Positions 25,104-37,170 of a stretch of 64,000 nt of DNA are shown here, piece after piece. The first letter of the stretch is position 1. Each line of letters starts with the position of its first letter. A program made the translations under genes and the position numbers. This stretch comes from Mucilaginibacter celer. GTDB taxonomy: Bacteria; Bacteroidota; Bacteroidia; Sphingobacteriales; Sphingobacteriaceae. The stretch is taken from the NCBI RefSeq assembly GCF_003576455.2, contig NZ_CP032869.1, forward strand, positions 6,076,001 through 6,140,000. Direction: 5' to 3'. The notes below the pieces were generated by a model. That model worked only from the letters and a program-made list of their open reading frames with translations. It did not search any database and had not been told where the DNA came from.

Positions 25104-28100
25104 TCATTTATCGGCCGCCAGCCATACACGTAGCAGCGCCAGTAATTTTTGGTTATCAACAGGTTTGGTAATATAATCCGAGGCTCCGGCGGCAAGGCAT
25201 TTTTCCCGGTCGCCAACCATTGCTTTCGCGGTGAGGGCAATTATCGGCAACCGCGCATATTTATCATCGGTCCGTATCAGCTGCATGGCCTCATAGCCGT
25301 CCATTTCGGGCATCATCACATCCATCAGTACAATAGCTGTTTCGGGGTGTTGGTGCAACATTTCTATTGCCTCTTTGCCATGTTCGGCGGTAAGCACTAC
25401 CATGTCTTGTGCTTCCAGCAGGGCCGAGAGGGCAAAAATGTTGCGCATATCATCATCGGCTATCAATACTGTTTGGCCTTGCAGTGCACTGGTAAATGAA
25501 GCACTTATTTTTTGCGGAGATTGAATAGCGCCGGTATCATCAACCTTTTTCAAAAACAATTCAATCTCATCAAAAAGACGGTTATTAGCCTGTGCCGACG
25601 GACCGATGATGGCGTTGGATACCGCCTTAAGCTGTTTGATCTCATCGTTATTCAAATCGCGGTTGGCATAAGCTATCACATATAAATGCCCGGCAGCTGC
25701 CTCACGGAATACCTTGAGCGTTTCTGCCTCTTCGGCAATCGGCGCGCTGCAATCAACAATTAAACAATCGGCCAATCCTGCTTTTATCATCTGCAGCGCC
25801 TGTTCGCGACTGGCGGTAATATCATAAACTATTCCGGGCAGGCCTCTGGCCGTAGCGTTTTCAAATAATTGCTTCAAAGCGGCGCTATTATCACACAGTA
25901 TAAGCGCTTTGCGGTAGTGTTGGCTGATATAGGTTTCTATGCTGCTAAAGGTATATTCAAGATCGTGCTGTTTTACGGGTTTTTGTACGTAACCTGCCAC
26001 ATCCCTGGCCGGGAGATCAAAACCATCATGGGCCGATATTACATGAACGGGGATGTGCTGCAGGGCAGGCTCGGCTTTTAAGCTTTTAAGGATATGCTGC
26101 CCGCTCAGTACCGGCAGGGCAAGGTCAAGAATAATGGCTGCCGGGCTGTATTTGCTTGCATAATGCAGGCCCTCATCGCCGCTAAGAGCAATAATGGTTT
26201 TAAAGCCGCGCTGCACGGCGTAATCATTTACCGCACGGGCAAAATTTACATCATCTTCAATAATCAATATAGCGCGCTCATTGCGGATTATCCCGGCACG
26301 GCTATCATCAATTTGCGTTTGCTCATGAATAGGTAAGGCTACCGGCGCAATGTATTCTGTCACAGTCCCGGCCGAAGCAGTATTTTCAGTTAGTACCACT
26401 TGTTGTAAGGGCAATTGAACAATGAATGTGCTTCCCTTGCCTTCGGTGCTTTGCAGGGTGATGGTACCGCCCAGTTTGCTTACCAGTTCCCGGCTGATGG
26501 ATAAACCAAGTCCGGTGCCGCCGTAGCGCCTTGTGGTGGCACCATCTGCCTGCCTGAAGGCTTCAAAAACAAGTTCCTTTTTTTCTTTGGGGATACCTAC
26601 ACCGGTGTCGGTTACGGTTATCCTCAGTGCTTCATCAACGGATGAAAAACTCAGATCGACACTACCCTTGTTAGGGGTGAATTTAAAGGCGTTCGAGAGC
26701 AGGTTTTTAATCACCTGCCCCAATCGTTGCCGGTCGGTTGTTACATATTCGGCTGTAAGCAAAGTATTGGTAACTCTAAAGTTGATCTGTTTATTGGTAG
26801 CCACGTGAGCAAATGCCTGGTGCATATCTTCGGCCAGGCCACGGATGGATACCTGTTCGAAATTAAAATCAGCTTTGCCGGCCTCAATCTTCGACAGATC
26901 GAGGATATCATTAATAAGGTTAAGTAAATCAGTGCCCGATTTATAAACAATACCCAGGTTTTCCTGCTGTTTATGGCTCAGGTTTTTGTCTTTATTTTCC
27001 TGCATCAGTGCAGTAAGGATCAGGATGCTGTTTAAAGGGGTACGCAACTCGTGCGACATATTGGCCAGAAACTCCGATTTATATTTGCCGGCCAGTTCCA
27101 GGTCTTCGGCTTTTTTTAATGCCTCCATGCGGGCCAGCTCAAGCCCTTCGGTTTTTTCTTCCAGCTCGATATTCATCCGGATGAGTTCGGCCTCCTGCTC
27201 TTTAAGGCCTTCTTCTGATGCGCGCAATTCTTCTGCTTGTACCGATAGTTCATCATTGCTTTGGCGCAGCTCTTCCTGCTGCACCGCCAGGGCATCGCGC
27301 TGCTGCTGGGTAAGCGCCAGTAATTGCGCAGCCGAAAGACCCAAAGCGATATTGGCAGCCATGCCATTTAACAATTCAACTGCATCACTCACATCTTTAC
27401 CAAAGCAGCCCATTTCAATAGCGCCTATTAACTCGTTACCTTTCCACAGGGGCAGTATAACAAGTGTATCCGGAATTGCACTGCCGCTGGCCGAGCCAAT
27501 TTGCCAGTAGTCTCCAGGAATTTCATTAATTACTGTAAGCGTTTTTCGTTTAATGGCCGCACCCGTAATACCTTCGCCTGGTTTTATCCGCTCCTTCATT
27601 CCGGGTGCCAGGGCTACCGCTCCGGTTTGTATTAACTCATTCTGCTGGTTGTCAAACAGGTAGCAAACGGCGCAGGGCACTTTAAGGTAAGTGGTAAGGG
27701 TTTCCAGGCAGCTCATCACCAGTTCGGTTACGCTATCGTTACCCATCAGACTATCGTTCATCTGCCGAAGGCCGTCAAGCAGCAGGTTGGCGGTATTGGT
27801 AACCTCATTAACCTGGTTTAACTCAGCATATTTTTCGTTCAGCAACAATTCGGCTTTGGTACGGTTGGTATGTTCGGCAATAACCAGGCGTATCAGGCCC
27901 AAAATCACCAAAAGTATTAATACGGTGCCAACTGCAATAATCAATATGGCCTGCTCAATGCCATTGTTTTTTGCCTGTTGGCGTTCTTCAAGCAGTTTGC
28001 CTGCGGATAGGCTGATATTACGGAGCCGATTTTGAACAGCATCAACCAATTCTTTTTCGCGGCGGAAGCTGCTCTGGTCAAACTTTATATTTTGCGTTAC

Positions 28101-28457
28101 CCGGGTTTCCCAAAACAGGTTGAGCATCTGGATGTCAGCTTTTAAAAGCTGCGCACTCTGCCTGTCTGTACTGTTGGCTATGGCAATACTATCGGTGGCG
28201 GTAACAGCATCACTTTGCAAACCTGCATATTTATCAAGATAAGCACGGTCGCCGCTGCTTTGATAGGCCTGCCTTATGGCCTGCATATTCATGAGCAAGC
28301 CGCTTATTTTACTGGTTTGATCAATTACCTTATACGCTTGGGTAATATCAACCTCATCAGCTATTTGCTTTTTTAGCGATGTGTAAGCGGCAATTCCAAC
28401 AGCAATAACTAACAAAACCGCGAGGGTAAACCAGGGTAGAAGACGTTTGTTTATCAT
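25104..28457 (-). CDS. Multi-receiver hybrid sensor histidine kinase
   Basis: A 1,117-residue membrane kinase. A transmembrane helix lies near residues 9-27, a CHASE3-like extracytoplasmic helical sensor at 30-165, and a second helix at 168-192. A GAF domain covers about 235-375, a coiled coil 380-455. HisKA has His469 in MSHELRTP. The ATPase domain at 575-690 has QVIKNLLSNAFKF, DTGVGIP and GTGLGLSIS. Receiver 1 (729-840) has Asp778; receiver 2 (850-965) is degenerate, with Asp902 but few other motifs; receiver 3 (996-1110) has Asp1046 in LMDVMMP. The order fits a BarA/TorS-like hybrid phosphorelay, without a visible HPt domain. It precedes the smaller kinase and diverges from the BLUF gene. 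Confidence 0.92.
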   Translation of the reverse strand: MINKRLLPWFTLAVLLVIAVGIAAYTSLKKQIADEVDITQAYKVIDQTSKISGLLMNMQAIRQAYQSSGDRAYLDKYAGLQSDAVTATDSIAIANSTDRQSAQLLKADIQMLNLFWETRVTQNIKFDQSSFRREKELVDAVQNRLRNISLSAGKLLEERQQAKNNGIEQAILIIAVGTVLILLVILGLIRLVIAEHTNRTKAELLLNEKYAELNQVNEVTNTANLLLDGLRQMNDSLMGNDSVTELVMSCLETLTTYLKVPCAVCYLFDNQQNELIQTGAVALAPGMKERIKPGEGITGAAIKRKTLTVINEIPGDYWQIGSASGSAIPDTLVILPLWKGNELIGAIEMGCFGKDVSDAVELLNGMAANIALGLSAAQLLALTQQQRDALAVQQEELRQSNDELSVQAEELRASEEGLKEQEAELIRMNIELEEKTEGLELARMEALKKAEDLELAGKYKSEFLANMSHELRTPLNSILILTALMQENKDKNLSHKQQENLGIVYKSGTDLLNLINDILDLSKIEAGKADFNFEQVSIRGLAEDMHQAFAHVATNKQINFRVTNTLLTAEYVTTDRQRLGQVIKNLLSNAFKFTPNKGSVDLSFSSVDEALRITVTDTGVGIPKEKKELVFEAFRQADGATTRRYGGTGLGLSISRELVSKLGGTITLQSTEGKGSTFIVQLPLQQVVLTENTASAGTVTEYIAPVALPIHEQTQIDDSRAGIIRNERAILIIEDDVNFARAVNDYAVQRGFKTIIALSGDEGLHYASKYSPAAIILDLALPVLSGQHILKSLKAEPALQHIPVHVISAHDGFDLPARDVAGYVQKPVKQHDLEYTFSSIETYISQHYRKALILCDNSAALKQLFENATARGLPGIVYDITASREQALQMIKAGLADCLIVDCSAPIAEEAETLKVFREAAAGHLYVIAYANRDLNNDEIKQLKAVSNAIIGPSAQANNRLFDEIELFLKKVDDTGAIQSPQKISASFTSALQGQTVLIADDDMRNIFALSALLEAQDMVVLTAEHGKEAIEMLHQHPETAIVLMDVMMPEMDGYEAMQLIRTDDKYARLPIIALTAKAMVGDREKCLAAGASDYITKPVDNQKLLALLRVWLAADK

Positions 28458-28704
28458 TTAGCGACTAACTAATTAAAAATTGTAAATAAGGTGATCCCGG
28501 TATTTCGATAAATCAATATCAAATAGTCGCTACGTTGTTTTTATGTGACAGACGACAGTTGCAGTTCCGGGGAATGCCACAATTCGCAACTTATATATAC
28601 GGGGTTTGCATTTGTTGAGATTTGCCTTATAGCAAAAAGGAGTGAGAAATAAATATGGGCCTACGGTTAGTTTTTAGGGGGTGGCGATTGGTATATTAGC
28701 CCTT
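28458..28704. other. Divergent promoter region of the kinase and BLUF genes
   Basis: No gene is supported in these 247 nt. It must hold the promoters of the kinase operon (minus) and the BLUF gene (plus). A frame to the left of the BLUF ATG, from a GTG at 28681, is not needed. No exact TAnnTTTG box was identified by eye. Confidence 0.4.
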
Positions 28705-29118
28705 ATGAAATACCTCATTTACCTCAGCACGGCAGTTAATTTATTTAGCCAGGATCAACTGGAAGAATTATTAAAAAAAGCCCGCGCCAACAACGCCAAA
28801 AAATCGGTTACGGGGATGTTGCTTTATTACGATGGCAGTTTTATACAGGTGTTAGAAGGCGATGCAACAGACGTTGACGCGGTATACGATACGATAAAAG
28901 CCGATAACAGGCATAAAGACCTCATTAAAATTGCCGATGGCGAGCATGATGAGCGTGCTTTCGCCGCCTGGTCGATGGGTTTCAGAAGGGGTACGGCAAC
29001 AGAATTTGCCGAGCTTGAGGCCTTTACCGATCCGCGTAAACTGAGCGAACTTGTTTCCGGTTCAGATCATCCGGCATTTATCATGCTTAAAACTTTTGTG
29101 CGCACCAATTTGCAATAG
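28705..29118 (+). CDS. BLUF-domain blue-light sensor
   Basis: A 137-residue single-domain blue-light receptor that binds FAD. The expected flavin-pocket residues are Tyr6 in LIYLSTA, Asn30 in ARANNAKKSVTG, Gln48 in SFIQVLEGD and Trp89 in AAWSMGF. The spacing between Asn30 and Gln48 is 18 residues, as in AppA. There is no fused output domain (no EAL, GGDEF or HTH), so it must act through a partner. The ATG at 28705 is preferred over the GTG at 28681 because the family begins MKYLIY. It diverges from the kinase operon, which makes signalling through those kinases possible but unproven. Confidence 0.93.
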   Translation: MKYLIYLSTAVNLFSQDQLEELLKKARANNAKKSVTGMLLYYDGSFIQVLEGDATDVDAVYDTIKADNRHKDLIKIADGEHDERAFAAWSMGFRRGTATEFAELEAFTDPRKLSELVSGSDHPAFIMLKTFVRTNLQ

Positions 29119-29202
29119 CCACTGTTATCGAACTTAAAAACTAAGTAAATAAACAAAACTGCCCCTGTTTGGGTATAGTATATAACTACTAATCCAATAC
29201 CG

Positions 29203-29910
29203 ATGAAAAAGCGCCCCTACGTAATCTGTTTGATGATGACATCTGTCGACGGTAAAATACTCACCGAGCAATGGGGTAATGCGCCGGCTATCACCAAACT
29301 CTTAAAAAACTTTGAAGATACCCACGAAACCTTTGGTATAGGTGCCTGGATAGTTGGCCGCGCTACCATGGAGAAGGATTTTACTAAAGGAGCCAGCCCG
29401 GTATTAAAAAAAGGGCACCAGGAAGTTTCGCGGGAGGACTTTGTGGCCGGTCATCAATCTGAAACTTTTGCTATCGCCATTGATGCGCAAGGCAAGCTGG
29501 GCTGGAAAAAAGCCACTATGCACGGCGATCATGTAATTACTATACTAACCACACAGGTAGAGGATGCTTACCTGGCCCATTTGCAGGACATCGGCCTCTC
29601 GTACATTTTTGCCGGCGAGAAGGGGATTGATTTGGCCATTGCTCTCGAAAAGCTTTATACCTTGTTTAATATCGAAAAACTAATGCTGGAAGGCGGCGGC
29701 CATATTAACGGAAGCTTTTTAAATGAAGGTTTGATTGACGAGTTCCATCAATTATTATTGCCAATTGCCGATGGCACAGCGCAAACGGCCACTGTTTTTG
29801 ATATCGACGAAAAAGCAAAACGGGGTGGCGCCACGCTGCTGCAGCTTGAAGATGTTAAAAAACTGGACGATGATGTATTGTGGCTGAAATATAAGGTGAG
29901 CAAAAGCTGA
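29203..29910 (+). CDS. RibD C-terminal/DHFR-like reductase
   Basis: A 235-residue protein of the RibD-reductase (dihydrofolate-reductase-like) fold. It starts KKRPYVICLMMTSVDGKI, the usual first strand with the catalytic Asp in SVDGKI. It has AWIVGRATMEKDF (NADPH-binding loop) and LMLEGGGHINGSFLNEGLIDEFHQLLLP, split around the conserved GG and GL(I)DE motifs. The length fits a stand-alone reductase, with no deaminase domain. Family members reduce riboflavin precursors or other pyrimidine- or folate-like substrates; the substrate here is not known. It follows the BLUF gene by 84 nt, and flavin chemistry links both in theme only. Confidence 0.88.
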   Translation: MKKRPYVICLMMTSVDGKILTEQWGNAPAITKLLKNFEDTHETFGIGAWIVGRATMEKDFTKGASPVLKKGHQEVSREDFVAGHQSETFAIAIDAQGKLGWKKATMHGDHVITILTTQVEDAYLAHLQDIGLSYIFAGEKGIDLAIALEKLYTLFNIEKLMLEGGGHINGSFLNEGLIDEFHQLLLPIADGTAQTATVFDIDEKAKRGGATLLQLEDVKKLDDDVLWLKYKVSKS

Positions 29911-30241
29911 TAGGATATATTATATGTTACAAGAAATCCCATAAATACTAAAAATCTCCCCTCTCCCCGGTTCAGATATCCATAAAACCGCAAACTGTCA
30001 ACTAAAAACTGCCAACTGAATAAGGGTGTTGCCTTCGGCGCGGGCTATCCGCTCATACTGCACTACCCGTCCCGATGCCCATCGGGAGGCCTTAGCCACA
30101 GGGGCCGGTATCCGCTGCTATCCCTAACACAAAACACGTTATTATTAAGCTTTTTCAAATTTTTCCACTTCGTTATCAGGATATTAAGTGAGTGTTAAGG
30201 AAAAAGGGTAAAGAATAATTTGGATGGATGAAAAAAGGATG
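29911..30241. other. Intergenic stretch before the rRNA promoters
   Basis: No gene. The left part contains phrase-like simple sequence (CTGTCAACTAAAAACTGCCAACTG at 29997-30018, given here split in meaning only). 30023-30129 is a GC-richer structured element; see the next entry. Confidence 0.4.
30023..30129. repeat. Candidate dispersed GC-rich element upstream of rRNA
   Basis: The segment has a short internal dyad, CCCGATGCCCATCGGG at 30071-30086, and two related words, GGGCTATCCGCT (30042-30053) and GGTATCCGCTGCTATCC (30107-30123). I recall similar sequence near rRNA and tRNA genes of Bacteroidota, but this is memory only. No gene is present. Confidence 0.3.
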
Positions 30242-30250
30242 TACCTTTGC
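30220..30250 (+). promoter_or_regulatory. rRNA promoter P1
   Basis: TTG at 30220-30222, 19 nt, then TACCTTTGC at 30242-30250. This matches the Bacteroidota TTG-N19-TAnnTTTGC promoter exactly. CCCGC and GCGGG behind it can pair in the early transcript. Confidence 0.75.
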
Positions 30251-30338
30251 AGCCCGCAAACGAGGAAACGAGGCAGCGGGGAAGTTCATTAAAGGATTAG
30301 AAAAGGCGAAGAGAAGGAAAAAAAGATTTAAAAATCTT

Positions 30339-30370
30339 TTGTGAAAATGAAAAAGAATTCGCACCTTTGC
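30339..30370 (+). promoter_or_regulatory. rRNA promoter P2
   Basis: TTG at 30339-30341, 20 nt, then CACCTTTGC at 30362-30370, a one-base variant of TAnnTTTGC. The words AGCCGCTT and AAGCGGCT behind it (about 30371 and 30413) can pair. Confidence 0.7.
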
Positions 30371-30486
30371 AGCCGCTTCGAAAAGGAGCGGAAGTTCTGA
30401 AAAGGGATTGAAAGCGGCTGAGAAGCAGGGGTAAAGAGAAGTAGAAAAGCCGCGAAAACCACCAAAAAAATAAAAAAATATTTTTT

Positions 30487-30517
30487 TTGGAAAAACAAAA
30501 AAGGTTTTTACCTTTGC
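30487..30517 (+). promoter_or_regulatory. rRNA promoter P3
   Basis: TTG at 30487-30489, 19 nt, then TACCTTTGC at 30509-30517, an exact match. It is the promoter nearest the 16S gene, about 370 nt upstream. The leader, 30518-30887, holds no gene. Confidence 0.75.
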
Positions 30518-30887
30518 AACCCCGAACGGAAGGGAGCTTAAAAGGGCGAAAGAAGTTGAGGCTAAGCGAGTTTAGCCGATAAGAAAAGAAGAAGTTTAAT
30601 AAAAGCTTCAAACAAGAAAAGTGAAAGGGAGCGATTCCCGCACTGATAAAATGACAAGTTAAGCTAAGCGAAAGTAAAGCAAAAACATAATAGCTGATTC
30701 GGATGATGAAGCGAGCAAGTTCTTTTAAGAAATGGAAATCATGTAGCGTAACGGGAGATTGACCGAGACTAAGGTTAAGGAAGATTGAAGAGTTACAATA
30801 AAACAAGCGGAATCTGTATAAAGATACAATAATGATAACAGATTCTATTAATTAATAATAGGGTCGGGAAATCAAACAAAACATTTT

Positions 30888-32408
<1,521 letters not shown>

Positions 32409-32649
32409 CTGGAGCAGTTTCCGCAAGAGTAACGAAGAACTGTTACCTACATGATAATTTCTTAAATACAGAAACAAAAAGACAAAAGGAAACCCAGAAG
32501 ATGAAGCCATCGATGTGGGCCGGCCGCTGAGGCCAGGACACAGTAGGCAGTCTTCAGTGGGCAGTAAGCAGTTAGCAGTTGGCAACAAGAGCTGGCTGGA
32601 AGCAGAATAAGAGCTGCACACTGCAAACTGAACACTGCAAACTAAGAAT
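32409..32649. other. 16S-tRNA spacer with phrase-like repeats
   Basis: No gene. The stretch 32532-32585 repeats the words GGCAGT, GCAGTTAGCAGTTGGCAA and similar. 32427-32475 is partly complementary to the 16S leader and probably forms the processing stem. Confidence 0.5.
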
Positions 32650-32724
32650 AGTCCTGTAGCTCAGCTTGGTTAGAGCACTACACTGATAATGTAGGGGTCA
32701 GCAGTTCAAATCTGCTCGGGACTA
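32650..32724 (+). tRNA. tRNA-Ile (anticodon GAT)
   Basis: The acceptor strands AGTCCTG and CGGGACT pair (one G-U) with discriminator A32724. The anticodon arm CTACA CTGATAA TGTAG gives GAT. CCA is not encoded. It sits in the usual place in the rRNA spacer. Confidence 0.97.
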
Positions 32725-32815
32725 CTATGCGGCGGAGCCGCAGGCGAAAAGAGGTTAGAGAATAGAGATTAGGCAACTAATCACAGATTAACCAATCTCT
32801 GATCACTCATCGACG

Positions 32816-32888
32816 GGGGATTAGCTCAGCTGGCTAGAGCACCTGCCTTGCACGCAGGGGGTCAACGGTTCGAATCCGTTATTCTCCA
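32816..32888 (+). tRNA. tRNA-Ala (anticodon TGC)
   Basis: The acceptor strands GGGGATT and ATTCTCC pair with one mismatch, and A32888 is the discriminator. The anticodon arm CCTGC CTTGCAC GCAGG gives TGC. The T arm is AACGG TTCGAAT CCGTT. It follows tRNA-Ile in the rRNA spacer, as in most bacteria. Confidence 0.97.
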
Positions 32889-33145
32889 CGATGCAGATTA
32901 GCAAATGTGAAGATATGCAGATATGCAAATGAGAAATCATCTGCACATCTGAAATCAAAACATCTGCACATCCGCAAAACGTTCTTTGACATATTGGAAG
33001 AAGTAATTGAAAACAAGAGAAAACAACAGATAGAGACATTGAGTCGAAAGTCTGAAGTTAAAAGTCGAAAGACTTAAGACTAAGCACTTGGAACTTAATA
33101 CTCAAATAAAGACATACCATACGGCGCAAAAGGCGTATGAGTAGA
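32889..33145. other. tRNA-Ala to 23S spacer, including the left pre-23S arm
   Basis: 32890-32975 has repeated words ATCTGCACATC and GATATGCAGATATGC. 32987-33029 is complementary to 36100-36143, after the 23S gene. The pairing, with small internal loops, would close a stem around the 23S rRNA and is a likely RNase III site. The segment 33030-33145 has more simple sequence of the AAGTCGAAAG type. Confidence 0.6.
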
Positions 33146-36019
<2,874 letters not shown>

Positions 36020-36271
36020 TTCGGATCAGAGATTAGAGGATAGCGATTAAGAGATTAGTCGCTACCTCTAATCCGCGACAAAACAGATAAACAATAATGC
36101 TGTTGTTTTCTCTTATTCAAATACTTCTTTCAATAATATGTCATGTTGAGCTAAAAGCGGAAGGCGTAAAGCCGAAAGCTGAAAAGCGAAACAATAAAAT
36201 AATAGAATAATAAAAGAATTGGCAAAAAGGCTTTTAGCTTTCAGCCTTGAGCATTAAGCTCAAAAGAAATT
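36020..36271. other. 23S-5S spacer with right pre-23S arm
   Basis: 36100-36143 pairs with 32987-33029 (the right arm of the pre-23S stem). 36026-36060 has the word AGAGATTAG(T/A) repeated, and 36150-36260 has AAAGCC/CTTTTAGCTTTCAGCC-type simple sequence with short complementarity. No gene. Confidence 0.6.
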
Positions 36272-36383
36272 CAGGTGCCTATATCGGCGGTGTCTACCTC
36301 TTCCCATTCCGAACAGAGAAGTCAAGCCCGCCAGAGCCGATGGTACTGCGGTAAAACGTGGGAGAGTAGGTCGGTGCCACCCT
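36272..36383 (+). rRNA. 5S ribosomal RNA
   Basis: About 112 nt. The ends CAGGTGCC... and ...GGTGCCACC pair as the terminal stem. The middle contains CCCATTCCGAACAGAGAAGT and GGGAGAGTAGGTCGGTGCC, the conserved loop and helix regions. Ends are approximate by a few bases. Confidence 0.95.
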
Positions 36384-36411
36384 TTATCAGCTTCAATGCT
36401 GCAACAAATGC

Positions 36412-36440
36412 AAAGCCTTAGTGAATAACTAAGGCTTTTT
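36412..36440 (+). terminator. Terminator of the rRNA operon
   Basis: AAAGCCTTAG (36412-36421) pairs perfectly with CTAAGGCTTT (36429-36438) around TGAATAA, followed by T's. Confidence 0.85.
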
Positions 36441-36442
36441 GC

Positions 36443-36657
36443 GTTGATAAGGGTTCGTAAGTTAGGTAAGCCTTGTCCTGGCGCAGAGGGTTGAGCTCGC
36501 AAAGACGCGAAGATTCTAAGTGTTTTTTGTGGATAGTTGGCGATCATAAGCACGCAAAGAGGCTAAGGACGCAAAGAAACTAATCTCTGTTCTCCAATCA
36601 CTAATCTCTAAAATCACCAACTCTCCATTCTCCGCTCACCACTCATCCAAAAACCTA
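36443..36657. other. Gene-free stretch after the rRNA operon
   Basis: No gene. 36580-36650 is phrase-like simple sequence (CTAATCTCT, CTCCAATCACTAATCTCT, CACCAACTCTCC, CTCATCC). It borders the TGGAACAC array. Confidence 0.5.
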
Positions 36658-36870
36658 CTGTTCCACTTTTAAAGGTGGAACACTTTGTGGAAATCTGAAA
36701 AATGGAACACCTGATAATCAGCGTGTTGTAAAATCGTAAAAACCTCCAAAAGCAAATTGGAACACCTTGGTATTGACAATCAGTTATTTACGAAAATCGA
36801 AAATCAAAACTGGAACACTGCGTTTTTAAAAGTGGAACACTGACAATGCCCCTCGGAGGGCATTTTTTTT
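36658..36870 (+). repeat. TGGAACAC repeat array with a terminal hairpin
   Basis: Five direct copies of TGGAACAC start at 36676, 36703, 36758, 36811 and 36833. Spacings are 27, 55, 53 and 22 nt, nearly symmetric. TGTTCCAC at 36659-36666 is an inverted copy pairing with the first direct copy. Two 53-55 nt units (36703-36757 and 36758-36810) also share AATCAG, AAATCG and AAAA in the same order. The array ends with a hairpin, ATGCCC/GGGCAT at 36846-36862, and a T run. It may be a fossil IS21-like end, an operator or iteron array, or a small RNA gene. I cannot decide. Confidence 0.7.
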
Positions 36871-37170
36871 GATACAACCTGTGGGCAGTCGCCCGGGCCA
36901 GGGTGTCTTTGAGTTTTTATATAAGTAATTGATAATCAGTTGTAAAGCTGTAATTGTTATTTAATTTAATAATGGCATAAAATTAACTTGTTACATGCTG
37001 TGTTTTCGCCAATTATCTGGCTAACAGCTAATAAAAGGTTAACGGGCTATTTATAATGTAATCACTTTGTTGCGGTTACTTTGTGGTGTCGGGTATGAGT
37101 TATAAGCCTGCAAGCCTATTATAACTCAACAACCTATAAAATATTGTAACTGTTATCACACAAGTGTTCT
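36871..37170. other. Upstream region of the TonB-dependent receptor
   Basis: No gene. It has a perfect dyad, GAGTTATAA (37097-37105) and TTATAACTC (37119-37127). A 29-nt word at 36972-37000 nearly repeats (27 of 29) at 58624-58652, before the wbpM-like gene. A further AATCAG..TTGTAAA word near 36932 recalls the array. No exact -7 box was seen. Confidence 0.5.

Noticed and set aside
30176-30806. Two minus-strand frames across the rRNA leader
   Set aside because: They span the three rRNA promoters and leader, have Phe/Leu/Ser-rich low-complexity translation, and show no start signals or family features.
36658-36870. CRISPR array
   Set aside because: The repeated unit is only 8 nt with uneven spacing, and no cas genes are present.
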